64,000 nucleotides of DNA from an uncultured Gemmataceae bacterium. Its GTDB lineage: Bacteria > Planctomycetota > Planctomycetia > Gemmatales > Gemmataceae. Both the position numbers and the translations under genes were made by a program. The notes beneath the pieces are model-generated. The model was not told the DNA's origin. It was given only the letters and a program-made list of their open reading frames with translations, and did no database searches. This document shows, piece after piece, positions 9,688-17,917 of this stretch. The stretch is from contig CALDUY010000017.1 of assembly GCA_937923405.1 (NCBI GenBank), positions 152,899-216,898 on the forward strand, written 5' to 3'. Numbering within the stretch: the stretch's first letter is position 1; each line of letters opens with the position of its first letter.

Positions 9688-10041
9688 ATGAGCAAGGCCG
9701 ACCTGGAACGATACCAAGCCGCTCTACAACAGCTTCGACTTCGCCTGACTGGAGACGTGACACATCTGGTCGACGAAGCGATACGCGGCCAAGAAAATGC
9801 CAAGCGAACACCAGCGGCGGATCTAGCCGACCAGGGATCCGACTCGTATGAACATGAGTTTACGCTTAGTCTGCTGCAAAACCAGGAGCAGACCTTGGAA
9901 GAGATCGACGAAGCGCTCGAACGGTTACGGTTGGGCACCTTCGGTCGCTGCGAAGAGTGCGGGACGGCCATCGCTCGGGCCCGGCTCCAGGCTCTGCCCT
10001 ACACTCGCCATTGTGTCCACTGTGCCCGAAAGCTTCAGTAA
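9688..10041 (+). CDS. TraR/DksA-type zinc-finger protein
   Basis: The product has 117 residues. It has an N-terminal helical coiled-coil (about residues 3-80, with the acidic ADLADQGSD segment near its middle) and a C-terminal C4 zinc finger CEECG...CVHC. DksA/TraR proteins enter the RNA polymerase secondary channel and modulate initiation with or without ppGpp. The start at 9688 was chosen from family length and the promoter at 9604-9632; in-frame ATGs at 9649 and 9628 exist. It is 16 bases upstream of lspA on the same strand, a pairing seen in other bacteria. Confidence 0.85.
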   Translation: MSKADLERYQAALQQLRLRLTGDVTHLVDEAIRGQENAKRTPAADLADQGSDSYEHEFTLSLLQNQEQTLEEIDEALERLRLGTFGRCEECGTAIARARLQALPYTRHCVHCARKLQ

Positions 10042-10057
10042 CAAGCAGGAAAAATCC

Positions 10058-10702
10058 ATGACGGATCGTTCTTATCGGATTTGGCTGTGGAGTTTCGCCC
10101 TCGTAGGGCTACTCGCTGATCAGGGCAGCAAGTATGGCGTGTTTTCCTGGCTACGCGGGGTCGAGTCGCACACCTTTGCTCTGTTTCAGACTGAACCGGA
10201 AAGCCGCTATCTCGCCGTCGTGCCTGCCGAGACGGAACTGTTTGGCCCCGGACGTGAAGCGCAGCGCGGCTTTTTCCTCCGCGTCGACTTCAAGGAAGCC
10301 GAGGGACAGGTGGTTCCCCACGTTAACCACGGCGCGCTATTTGGCTTTCTTAGTAACTACAAGTATGCAGCGAACAACATCTTCGCCGTCATCAGTCTGC
10401 TTGCGGCAGTGGCCATCGTCATTTGGTCGTTCCAAAAATCGACCGCCAGCGATCTCTGGTTGTGTCTGGCGTTGGGCTTGATTCTCGGCGGTACCCTAGG
10501 CAACTTCTACGACCGAATCGTTTTCCACGGGGTGCGCGATTTTCTCCACTGGCACTATTGGTTCGACTGGCCCGTATTTAACCTCGCTGATTGCTGTTTG
10601 GTTGTCGGTGCCTGTTTGTTGCTCTTGCAGGCCTTTCTGATGCCGCAGCCCACTCCCGAGACTTCCGAGGTAAAAAAGGATCCCTTTCCCGCCACCGCTT
10701 GA
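10058..10702 (+). CDS. lspA: Lipoprotein signal peptidase (signal peptidase II)
   Basis: The 214-residue inner-membrane aspartyl protease removes signal peptides from prolipoproteins. The sequence shows the four-helix layout, LLADQGSKYGVF in the first helix, and both catalytic motifs, GGTLGNFYDRIVFHGVRDF and FNLADCC, whose Asp residues form the active site. A loop of about 50 extra residues between helices 1 and 2 (FQTEPESRYLAVV onward) makes it longer than the usual 160-170 residues, as is common in Planctomycetes. The ATG at 10058 follows AGGA; an upstream in-frame extension overlapping the zinc-finger gene is a shadow. Its substrates include the lipoproteins predicted in this window. Confidence 0.95.
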   Translation: MTDRSYRIWLWSFALVGLLADQGSKYGVFSWLRGVESHTFALFQTEPESRYLAVVPAETELFGPGREAQRGFFLRVDFKEAEGQVVPHVNHGALFGFLSNYKYAANNIFAVISLLAAVAIVIWSFQKSTASDLWLCLALGLILGGTLGNFYDRIVFHGVRDFLHWHYWFDWPVFNLADCCLVVGACLLLLQAFLMPQPTPETSEVKKDPFPATA

Positions 10703-10725
10703 TTCCTCGGCATGAAACAGGTTGC

Positions 10726-10773
10726 ACGAATCGCGCGGAGGGAAGCTCACTTTGGCGCGATTCGTAAGTTTTT
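10726..10773 (+). terminator. Rho-independent terminator after lspA
   Basis: A perfect 11-bp inverted repeat (ACGAATCGCGC at 10726-10736 and its complement at 10755-10765) with an 18-base loop is followed by AAGTTTTT. It starts 24 bases after the lspA stop. Confidence 0.7.
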
Positions 10774-10776
10774 CCA

Positions 10777-10806
10777 TTGTCAGCGGGCCGGGTCGGTAGG
10801 TACAAT
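10777..10806 (+). promoter_or_regulatory. Candidate promoter upstream of tatA
   Basis: TTGTCA (10777-10782) and TACAAT (10801-10806) are 18 bases apart, right after the lspA terminator. A transcript from here would have a leader of about 290 bases before tatA. I see no convincing coding sequence in 10813-11105, so the leader may be regulatory or a separate short RNA. Confidence 0.4.
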
Positions 10807-11105
10807 CTAGTTGTTCAGTGTACTGAACTTCTCCGCGGGGCGTCGTTGTTCCGACCCCTCCTAGCACGTTCTCTCGATCACTCCCAATTGGTCCGACGAT
10901 CTTCGGCATGGGCAGGCTCGCTCCTAATTCTGAGACCCTTTGCATCCGAAATTCGATTGGGCTGCTTGGAGAACCCGACGCGGTTCGCTATACCTAGACG
11001 CAGCGATACGCTCGGTAGAGAACGACTAGAACGCACTGGTCGACCGTGCAGCAGTGGCACTGACCAGGGTGAGTAGAATCGGCATTTAGAACGAGGGAAA
11101 CAACT

Positions 11106-11390
11106 ATGACACCGCTCTTCGCATTCGGCTTCGGCACCCAAGAAATGATCATCATCCTGATCATTGGTGTGCTGTTGTTTGGTCGCAAACTTCCCGAAGT
11201 CGGGCGATATCTGGGCAAGGGCATTGTCGAATTTAAGCGTGGCATTCGCGGTTTGGAGGACGAGATCGACACCACCGCGAGCAGCAGTCCCGCGCCGGCG
11301 GCCCAGCTAGAACAGCCACGACCGCCCCAGCGCATGACGACCTCGGCCCCCAAGTTCGAGGACACGCCATCGAATCTGCCAAAGGCTTGA
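11106..11390 (+). CDS. tatA: Sec-independent translocase subunit TatA/TatE
   Basis: The 94-residue product has a short N-terminal segment, one membrane helix (EMIIILIIGVLLFG) and the conserved FGRKLPEVGRYLGKGIVEFKRG amphipathic helix, which identify TatA/E. A Pro/Gln-rich variable tail follows. TatA oligomerises to form the pore of the twin-arginine pathway, which exports folded proteins such as the DUF1501 protein encoded at 54713-56068. No tatB or tatC is adjacent. Start ATG follows GAGGGAAA. Confidence 0.93.
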   Translation: MTPLFAFGFGTQEMIIILIIGVLLFGRKLPEVGRYLGKGIVEFKRGIRGLEDEIDTTASSSPAPAAQLEQPRPPQRMTTSAPKFEDTPSNLPKA

Positions 11391-11452
11391 CAAGTTGTCG
11401 GTGGATGACTAAGTTGCACTTCTCGCTCGATTCGGCAACGAGTCGAGCCTCG

Positions 11453-11524
11453 GGCGCTTAACTCAGCGGCTAGAGTGCCATCCTCACACGGTGGAAGTCA
11501 CTGGTTCGAATCCAGTAGCGCCCA
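11453..11524 (+). tRNA. tRNA-Val (anticodon CAC)
   Basis: The acceptor stem GGGCGCT pairs with AGCGCCC. The anticodon arm CCATC / GGTGG encloses the loop CTCACAC with anticodon CAC. The T arm ACTGG-TTCGAAT-CCAGT is canonical. The final base is the discriminator; CCA is not encoded. Confidence 0.93.
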
Positions 11525-11552
11525 ATTTGCACACCGACACGAAGTTACCCAG

Positions 11553-11595
11553 AGTCGCAAGAGGTTACCTAACCTTTTGCGACTTTTGCTTTTCC
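11553..11595 (+). terminator. Strong hairpin terminator after tRNA-Val
   Basis: A 15-bp stem (AGTCGCAA at 11553-11560 pairing with TTGCGACT at 11577-11584, extended inward by AGGTTA/TAACCT around a two-base loop) is followed by TTTGCTTTT. It could end the tatA-tRNA transcript. Confidence 0.7.
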
Positions 11596-11696
11596 GGCAA
11601 ACCTTTCCTTGTTGTGTAACTCTGTTTCAGTAGCCTGCAAGGTCGGATTTTGCGTCGGTTGTACGTCGGATTTTGCGTCGCTCTCCGAAAGACTTC

Positions 11697-14600
11697 CTAC
11701 TCTGCTTGGGGCGTTCGAGGCGGGGCGGGGCGACGACGCTCGCGAGGACGGCGGAACAGGCTGAGCAAGCCACGCAGCAGCGGCAGTAGTAACACTGGCA
11801 GGACAGCCACCATGACGCGAATACCGATGATGAGCCGTTCCGACGTGCCGCTAGGCAACATCGGCCAGCTAGCCTCGACCTGCAGCCAGTAGAGAGCCAC
11901 TGGCACCAGCACAGCTAGCCCCCACTTGATCACGGTACCCGGAACTCGCCACTGCGTTGCCTGGAACAACGAGAGACTTGAGATCCACTGGATGACGAAG
12001 AAGAAGACCGGGGTGAGAAACACTCCGAAGAGCGTGACGCCGAGCATACCACTGAACACCGCCACGCCCAAGGCACGACGCATCTCGGCACCGGCTCCGA
12101 TGGCGATGACCAAGGGCACGACGCCAAGGATGAATGCTAGCGACGTCATCAAAATCGGTCGCAGCCGCAGCCGACAGGCCTCGATCGTGGCTTCATAGAT
12201 CGGCTTGCCCTCAGACTGAAGTTGACGGGCAAACTCGACAATAAGGATCGCATTTTTGCTGGCCAGCCCGACAAGCACCACGAAGCCAATCTGCGTGAAG
12301 ATGTTCAGATCCATCTGAGGGATGCCTAGGTAGACCCCGGCGGCGTGGATGCCGGCCAGTGAGGAGAGAATACACATCGGCACCACGAGAATCACCGCCA
12401 ACGGCAAGGTCCACGACTCATACTGGGCCGCCAGCACCAAGAACACCAACACCACTGCCAAGGGGAAGACGAGCTTGTTTTTCCAGTCGCTAGCTTCCAA
12501 CCGTTCCAGATAGCTTAACTCGGTCCACTCGATAGTCATCGATCGAGGCAGGACTTTACCGGCGAGGGGGTCGACGGCTGCCATCACTGTGCCAGAACTG
12601 GCTCCTGGCTTGGCATTGCCGTTCAGGGCGGCGGCGCGGTAGAGGTTGTAGCGCATCACCATCCCTGGACCGATCGTCTCGCGCAGATCAATCAGCGTCG
12701 ACAGCGGCACCATGTCGCCATGGACGTTTCGCACCTTCATCAGGCTGAGCAGATCGAAGCGATTGCGATATTGCAGATCTGCCATAATGTTTACCTGCCA
12801 GAATCGCCCGAAAGCATTCATGTTGTTGACGTACAGCGAACCGAGGAAAGCGGTCAACGCCTCGTTCACCTGATCGATGGAGACTCCCAAAGCACGAGCC
12901 TTAGCGCGATCGATGTCGGCGAACATCTGTGGCGATCGGGCCGAGTACATGGTAAACAACCCAGCGATGTCGGGGTTCTTTTTGGCTTCTTCGATCAAGG
13001 CATCGCAGGACTTTTGCAACTCGAACGGGCCGAGATCACCGCGATCTTCGACCATCAGTTTGAATCCGCCGGCGGTTCCCAATCCCTTGACTGGCGGGGC
13101 GGGGAAGACACTGATGACAGCGTCTTGGATCTCCTTGCGGAGTTGCTCGCGGAGTTTGAACATGATCATGAAGCCGTTCTTCTCCAGCGTCTTGCGTTCC
13201 TCGAACGGTTCGAGAACAACAAACATACCGCCATAGTTGGAGCCAAAGACGCTGAGCAAAAACGAGTAGCCCGCTGTTGAGACGGTGTGTGCCACACCAG
13301 GCGTGCGTCGAGCAATGGCGTCGATCTTCTTCATCAATTCGTCGGTACGCTGGACGCTGGCCGAATCGGGCAGAACGACGTTGATAACCAGATAGCCCTG
13401 ATCTTGAATGGGGATGAACCCCTTGGGCACCTCCTGAGCAAGGTGGGTGGTCAGGTACACCAAGCCGCCATAACCGATCAGGACAACCACGCTAAGCCGC
13501 ACCACCCAACCGACGGTGTGGGTGTACAGCCAAGTGCCCAGATCAAAGACACGGTTGAACACCAGGAAACTCGCGGCACTGACCGCGGCTCCGATCGGAA
13601 GGGTCAGCAGTAGGAACAGCCACAACGACAGGCCCGATCCTAGTCCGTGAGCTAGTCGGAGATAGAGCGGCAGGAAGGCTCCAATACTAATAAAGATCGA
13701 AAAAGTGATCCAATCAAGTCCATGCTTGCGTTGCTTCAGCAGAATAGCCGCCAGCGCTGGCGACAACGTCAACGAGTTGAACGCGCTAAGCAAGGTTGAG
13801 ACGGCGATGGTGACGGCGAACTGACTGAAGAACTGGCCGGTAATGCCGGAGATGAAGGCACAGGGGACGAAGACGGCACACAAGACTAGAGCCACCGCCA
13901 CTATAGGGCCGGTCACCTCTTCCATCGCCTTGCGAGCAGCCTCACGTGGCGCGTAGCCCTCTTCGAGCCAGCGTTCGACATTTTCGACGACCACGATAGC
14001 ATCATCGACGACGATGCCGATGGCCAACACCAGGCCGAACAGCGAGATCATGTTGATCGACAAGCCCAGAGCAGCCATGGCAGCGAAGGTGCCGACAATA
14101 GCGACTGGGACAGCAATCAGCGGAATCAGGGTGGCACGCCAGTTTTGCAAAAAGATCAACACCACCAGAGCCACGAGGAGGATCGCATCAATCAGCGTCT
14201 TGATGACATCAGTGATCGAGTCGGTGATAAAAGGGGTGGTGTCGTAGTTGATGGCATACTCCAGCCCCTCGGGGAACTTCTTGGCCAACTCCTTCATCTT
14301 CTCGCGAATGCGGTGAGCCACATCAAGAGCGTTGGAGCCGGGCAGTTGAAACACCGCCAAGGCGACGGAGACCTTGTCGTCCATGCCGGCGGTTTGGTCA
14401 TAGCGGAGCGCGCCGAACTCGACACGGGCCACGTCGCGGAGTCGGACCAGAGCCGCCGCCGGCGAGGGGTTCTCGTTACTGCCCTTGGTAGGCTTGGCCC
14501 CGCCTGGTTCGCTGCGGATGATGATATTGCCGAACTCCTCTGGCGTGCGGAGTCGTCCGCTGACGTCGAAGGGCATTTGCCAGGCCTGTCCCAGCAGAGC

Positions 14601-15275
14601 CGGTTGCTGTCCTAACGCTCCGGAGGCGACGGCAAAGTTTTGAGACTTGATGGCATTGGCTACTTCGCTCGTCGAGATGTTCCGCGCCGCCATCTTCAAC
14701 GGATCCAGCCAACCTCGGATCGAATAGTCACGTTGGCCCAGGAAGTTGATGTCCGACACGCCATCCAGCCGAAAGATCTCGTCTTTGACGTGGATCATGG
14801 CGTAGTTGGATAGGTAGATGTCGTCGTATCTACCATCCGGCGAGTAGAAATTGATAACGAGCAGAATGTCCGGCGTCTTTTTCTTGATCGTCAATCCTTG
14901 CTTTTGCACTGACTGGGGCAACTGGGGCACGGCCAGGTTGACGCGGTTCTGCACGTTGACCAAAGCCAGGTCGAGATTGGTGCCGACTTTGAACGTGACG
15001 GTCAGGTTGTAGTACCCGGTGTTGTCCGAGGTACTCGACATGTAGATCATATCATCGACGCCGTTGACCTGCTGCTCGATGGGAGCGGCCACGGTCTCGG
15101 CGACGACCTCCGCGCTGGCTCCGGGGTAGGTGACCGACACCTGGATCGTTGGTGGAGCGATTGGTGGATAGAGGGTGACCGGCAACGAGATCATCGCCAC
15201 CACGCCCGCGATGACCAGAACGATCGACAACACCGAAGCGAAGATCGGTCGATCGATGAAGAAGTGAGAGATCAT
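11697..15275 (-). CDS. RND efflux transporter permease (HAE1/AcrB family)
   Basis: The 1192-residue inner-membrane proton-driven pump starts FFIDRPIFASVLSIVLVIAG, the classic HAE1 N-terminus. The proton-relay Asp pair is in LAIGIVVDDAIVVVENV and the matching Lys in LVGLASKNAILIVEFARQL. Two large porter-domain loops are present. It is about 150 residues longer than AcrB: there is extra hydrophobic sequence after the sixth helix (about residues 490-600) and two more predicted helices plus a basic tail after the usual C-terminus. It exports drugs or other amphiphiles with the adaptor encoded just upstream. No outer-membrane TolC-like gene is adjacent. Confidence 0.95.
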   Translation of the reverse strand: MISHFFIDRPIFASVLSIVLVIAGVVAMISLPVTLYPPIAPPTIQVSVTYPGASAEVVAETVAAPIEQQVNGVDDMIYMSSTSDNTGYYNLTVTFKVGTNLDLALVNVQNRVNLAVPQLPQSVQKQGLTIKKKTPDILLVINFYSPDGRYDDIYLSNYAMIHVKDEIFRLDGVSDINFLGQRDYSIRGWLDPLKMAARNISTSEVANAIKSQNFAVASGALGQQPALLGQAWQMPFDVSGRLRTPEEFGNIIIRSEPGGAKPTKGSNENPSPAAALVRLRDVARVEFGALRYDQTAGMDDKVSVALAVFQLPGSNALDVAHRIREKMKELAKKFPEGLEYAINYDTTPFITDSITDVIKTLIDAILLVALVVLIFLQNWRATLIPLIAVPVAIVGTFAAMAALGLSINMISLFGLVLAIGIVVDDAIVVVENVERWLEEGYAPREAARKAMEEVTGPIVAVALVLCAVFVPCAFISGITGQFFSQFAVTIAVSTLLSAFNSLTLSPALAAILLKQRKHGLDWITFSIFISIGAFLPLYLRLAHGLGSGLSLWLFLLLTLPIGAAVSAASFLVFNRVFDLGTWLYTHTVGWVVRLSVVVLIGYGGLVYLTTHLAQEVPKGFIPIQDQGYLVINVVLPDSASVQRTDELMKKIDAIARRTPGVAHTVSTAGYSFLLSVFGSNYGGMFVVLEPFEERKTLEKNGFMIMFKLREQLRKEIQDAVISVFPAPPVKGLGTAGGFKLMVEDRGDLGPFELQKSCDALIEEAKKNPDIAGLFTMYSARSPQMFADIDRAKARALGVSIDQVNEALTAFLGSLYVNNMNAFGRFWQVNIMADLQYRNRFDLLSLMKVRNVHGDMVPLSTLIDLRETIGPGMVMRYNLYRAAALNGNAKPGASSGTVMAAVDPLAGKVLPRSMTIEWTELSYLERLEASDWKNKLVFPLAVVLVFLVLAAQYESWTLPLAVILVVPMCILSSLAGIHAAGVYLGIPQMDLNIFTQIGFVVLVGLASKNAILIVEFARQLQSEGKPIYEATIEACRLRLRPILMTSLAFILGVVPLVIAIGAGAEMRRALGVAVFSGMLGVTLFGVFLTPVFFFVIQWISSLSLFQATQWRVPGTVIKWGLAVLVPVALYWLQVEASWPMLPSGTSERLIIGIRVMVAVLPVLLLPLLRGLLSLFRRPRERRRPAPPRTPQAE

Positions 15276-15346
15276 GGCCGAGGATCAACCTCTCCTCGCG
15301 AGGAACGAGCTTAGTAACAAAGAGAACGCCTTCGCACGAAACGAGA

Positions 15347-16582
15347 CTACTCTTTCTCTTTGCTCTTCAACTTATCTTTGTCTTCGCTGAGACCGTCGAA
15401 GACCGGTAAGACCGGCATCGGCACCTCTTTGGGATCGACGACGTCTTTGGGGCGAACCATCTGTAGGCCGGTTAGCAGGACGCGCTCCGTACCGTCGAGG
15501 CCGTCCGTGATGACACGCAATCCGTCCGGCTGCAACTGCCCCAACTCGACGCGGCGATACTGCACTTTATTCTCGTTGTCGAGGATAAAGACATTCTTTA
15601 GCCCCTGATCGGTGACCAGACAGCGTTCGGCAATGAGAACAGATTTTTGCGGAATTCCCAGAGGAATGCGTAGTTTGACGAACATCCCTGGGGCAAACAA
15701 GCGACGGTTCCCCTTGGGATCATTCCTAAGCAGAGGATTTTTGAACTCGGCGCGGATCGTGATAGTGCCGGTCAATGGATCGATGCGGTTGTTGACGAAG
15801 TTCAACGTTCCCTTATGCGGAAAGCCAACCTCGTCGGCCAACGCCATCAATACGGGAATGTCTCCCTTAGTGTCGGGTTTGATGCGTCCCGATTCGATGC
15901 CGCGACGCACCTTGAGCAACGAGCGTTCGTCGGCATCGGCATAGGCGTAGATGGGATCTTCTGAGACGACCGTGGTCAGCAAGGTGGAATCTTGATTGAC
16001 CAGATTGCCCAGCGTCAGGTAGTACCGACTAACTCGACCATCGATGGGACACTCCACGTTGCACCAATCGAGGTTGAGCTTGTGAATCTCGGTCGAGGCG
16101 TCGGCACTTTTGACCCCAGCGCGAGCTTCCTCCTCGGCGGCCTGGTACTTGTCCAGATCCTGCGTGCTGATCGCACCAGGAGTCTGAGCCACCACTTTGG
16201 CACGAATATTGTCAGCGCGAGCCAGTTTCAGCTTGGCCTTTTGCAGTTCTAGATAGGCCAGAGCGTCGTCTAGCTTCGCCTTGTATGGTCGCGGATCGAT
16301 TTTGTAGAGAATGTCGCCCTTTTTCACCAGATCGCCTTCCTTGAACGGGGTGGCGACGACGTAGCCAGTGACCCGAGCGCGGACGTCGACCGAATAGACC
16401 GCGTCCAGTCGACCGGAGAACTCCAGAAAGTCGATCACATCCTTGACATACGGCTGGGCGACCTCGACGGGTAAGGGATCGCTATCAGTCGAAGGTAGGG
16501 TAGGCTTGCCACACCCAGTTTGCCCGGAGACGGACACGATGGCAACGAAGAGCAACAACAGTGAAACACAACGAGATCTCAT
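15347..16582 (-). CDS. RND efflux periplasmic adaptor (membrane fusion protein)
   Basis: The 411-residue product carries a lipoprotein-like signal (SVSGQTGC), a barrel-sandwich/lipoyl segment (VRARVTGYVVATPFKEGDLV ... GDILYKIDPRPYKAKL), an alpha-helical hairpin (about residues 100-165), and a beta-barrel domain (VECPIDGRVSRYYLTLGNLV). It links the inner-membrane RND pump to an outer-membrane channel. The ATG at 16582 starts the signal peptide directly; the open frame extends 74 codons upstream, but that part is Cys/Arg-rich and implausible. It lies 71 bases upstream of the permease gene on the same strand and is very likely co-transcribed with it. Confidence 0.92.
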   Translation of the reverse strand: MRSRCVSLLLLFVAIVSVSGQTGCGKPTLPSTDSDPLPVEVAQPYVKDVIDFLEFSGRLDAVYSVDVRARVTGYVVATPFKEGDLVKKGDILYKIDPRPYKAKLDDALAYLELQKAKLKLARADNIRAKVVAQTPGAISTQDLDKYQAAEEEARAGVKSADASTEIHKLNLDWCNVECPIDGRVSRYYLTLGNLVNQDSTLLTTVVSEDPIYAYADADERSLLKVRRGIESGRIKPDTKGDIPVLMALADEVGFPHKGTLNFVNNRIDPLTGTITIRAEFKNPLLRNDPKGNRRLFAPGMFVKLRIPLGIPQKSVLIAERCLVTDQGLKNVFILDNENKVQYRRVELGQLQPDGLRVITDGLDGTERVLLTGLQMVRPKDVVDPKEVPMPVLPVFDGLSEDKDKLKSKEKE

Positions 16583-17113
16583 GGCACTACTCACGCAGTG
16601 AGGATCGCGGAATCTCTGGATCATCGTAAGTGCCAGACAGACAACCGGGAAGAGCGCAAAAAAGCCCGGAAGCAGGCATGCCCCAGGGGGGCTGGAGGCA
16701 ACGCACCACTTCCGGGTTGGTCGCTGGCGAAGAACTTCCTCGTCCTGAGAGCAGGTTCGTCCACTCCTACAACAGATGACCGTTCGAGATAAGCAAGCTA
16801 ACAAAGAGACAATTAAACGGTTTTGAAGACGTGTGCGTCCTGTAGATCATAAGCTGAGAGGATCGAACTCGGCAAGAGATTAACTCCTTCTGGGGTAGAC
16901 CATCTTCGAGTCATGTACTTGTTTGGTTCTGCTCTGCAAGGAGGCGTGGCTGAGATACTTCTGTCTCAGTGGGGGGAGGCGCGACAGAGACGTTCTCGTC
17001 TCCGCGCGACGAGAACGAGGGCTGCGAGCGATTCGCTTCACTTCAGCCAGGCATCGGCGACCCTCTTGCCCCACTGTGACAAGAACAGAACCACAGCCCA
17101 AAGATAGGAAGAG
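16583..17113. other. Intergenic region with a 10-bp inverted repeat
   Basis: This 531-base stretch between the HEAT gene and the efflux adaptor holds no convincing gene. A perfect inverted repeat is present (CGTTCTCGTC at 16991-17000 and its complement at 17008-17017, loop 7). No T-tract follows on either strand, so it is not an obvious terminator. Confidence 0.5.
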
Positions 17114-17827
17114 TCACTTCTTTTTCTTGTCAGACTGGTTGATCTTTCGCAGGGCATCGGTGGCGGCTTTCTTCAAGGCCTTGTTTCGCTGCTTGCCTTC
17201 GCTGACCGATTTGAGCGCTTCGATCGCCGCCGTGTCCTCGGGCTTGGCCACCGCTCCCAGAGCGATGGCCGCGTCCAGGCGCACGTCATCATCAGCGAGG
17301 TTTTTGCCTTTGCCGCCTTTGGGAGAGCGGATCTTGCCCGTGACGACGTCGGTCAGGACGGGTACGGCTTTGCGAGCCTGTAGGCCGATCTTGGCCAGTC
17401 CCTGGGCGGCTTTCTTGCGGATGGTGCTGTCGCGGTTGGGATCCTTGACCGTGGCAGTCAAGGCATCGATGCTTGCCGGACCGATGTTGCTCAGGGCTTC
17501 GACTGCGGCCAGCTGCACTTCTTTCTTGTCGTCGTTGAGCAGCAGAGTCAGTGCGGGGACCGCCTCTTTGGCGTCGGGACCGATTTTGCCCAGCGCCTGA
17601 GCGGAAAAACGTCGGACAAACAGATCCTTGTCCTTAGTCGCCGTGATCAGACTGGAAATGGCTGGTTTGGCTTCGATGCCCAGTTCGCCCAATTCCTTGG
17701 CAGCAGCGCGACGCACGTCGCTGTCGGCATCCTTGAGTTTTTGTGCCAGCTCACGCACCTCGGCGGCATCGATGAATGAGACTAAACAGATGCTTAATGT
17801 GAGAGATCCTAGGATGGTGATACGCAT
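17114..17827 (-). CDS. Exported HEAT-repeat protein
   Basis: The 237-residue product has a signal peptide (ILGSLTLSICLVSFIDAAE) and about five or six HEAT/PBS-lyase-type repeats, for example LKDADSDVRRAAAKELGELG and ALTLLLNDDKKEVQLAAVEAL. HEAT repeats form an alpha-solenoid for protein-protein contacts. The C-terminus is Lys-rich (QSDKKKK). AGAGGAAG precedes the ATG. It lies 90 bases downstream of a membrane-anchored kinase gene on the same strand, which may indicate a shared pathway, but the binding partner is unknown. Confidence 0.85.
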   Translation of the reverse strand: MRITILGSLTLSICLVSFIDAAEVRELAQKLKDADSDVRRAAAKELGELGIEAKPAISSLITATKDKDLFVRRFSAQALGKIGPDAKEAVPALTLLLNDDKKEVQLAAVEALSNIGPASIDALTATVKDPNRDSTIRKKAAQGLAKIGLQARKAVPVLTDVVTGKIRSPKGGKGKNLADDDVRLDAAIALGAVAKPEDTAAIEALKSVSEGKQRNKALKKAATDALRKINQSDKKKK

Positions 17828-17917
17828 CTTCTCTACTTCCTCTTACAAGGGGGGAATTCCAGGCGAGAGTAGTTTCCAAGGATCGAACCCGGAGATCGGG
17901 CTACGGTTTCGCCACGC

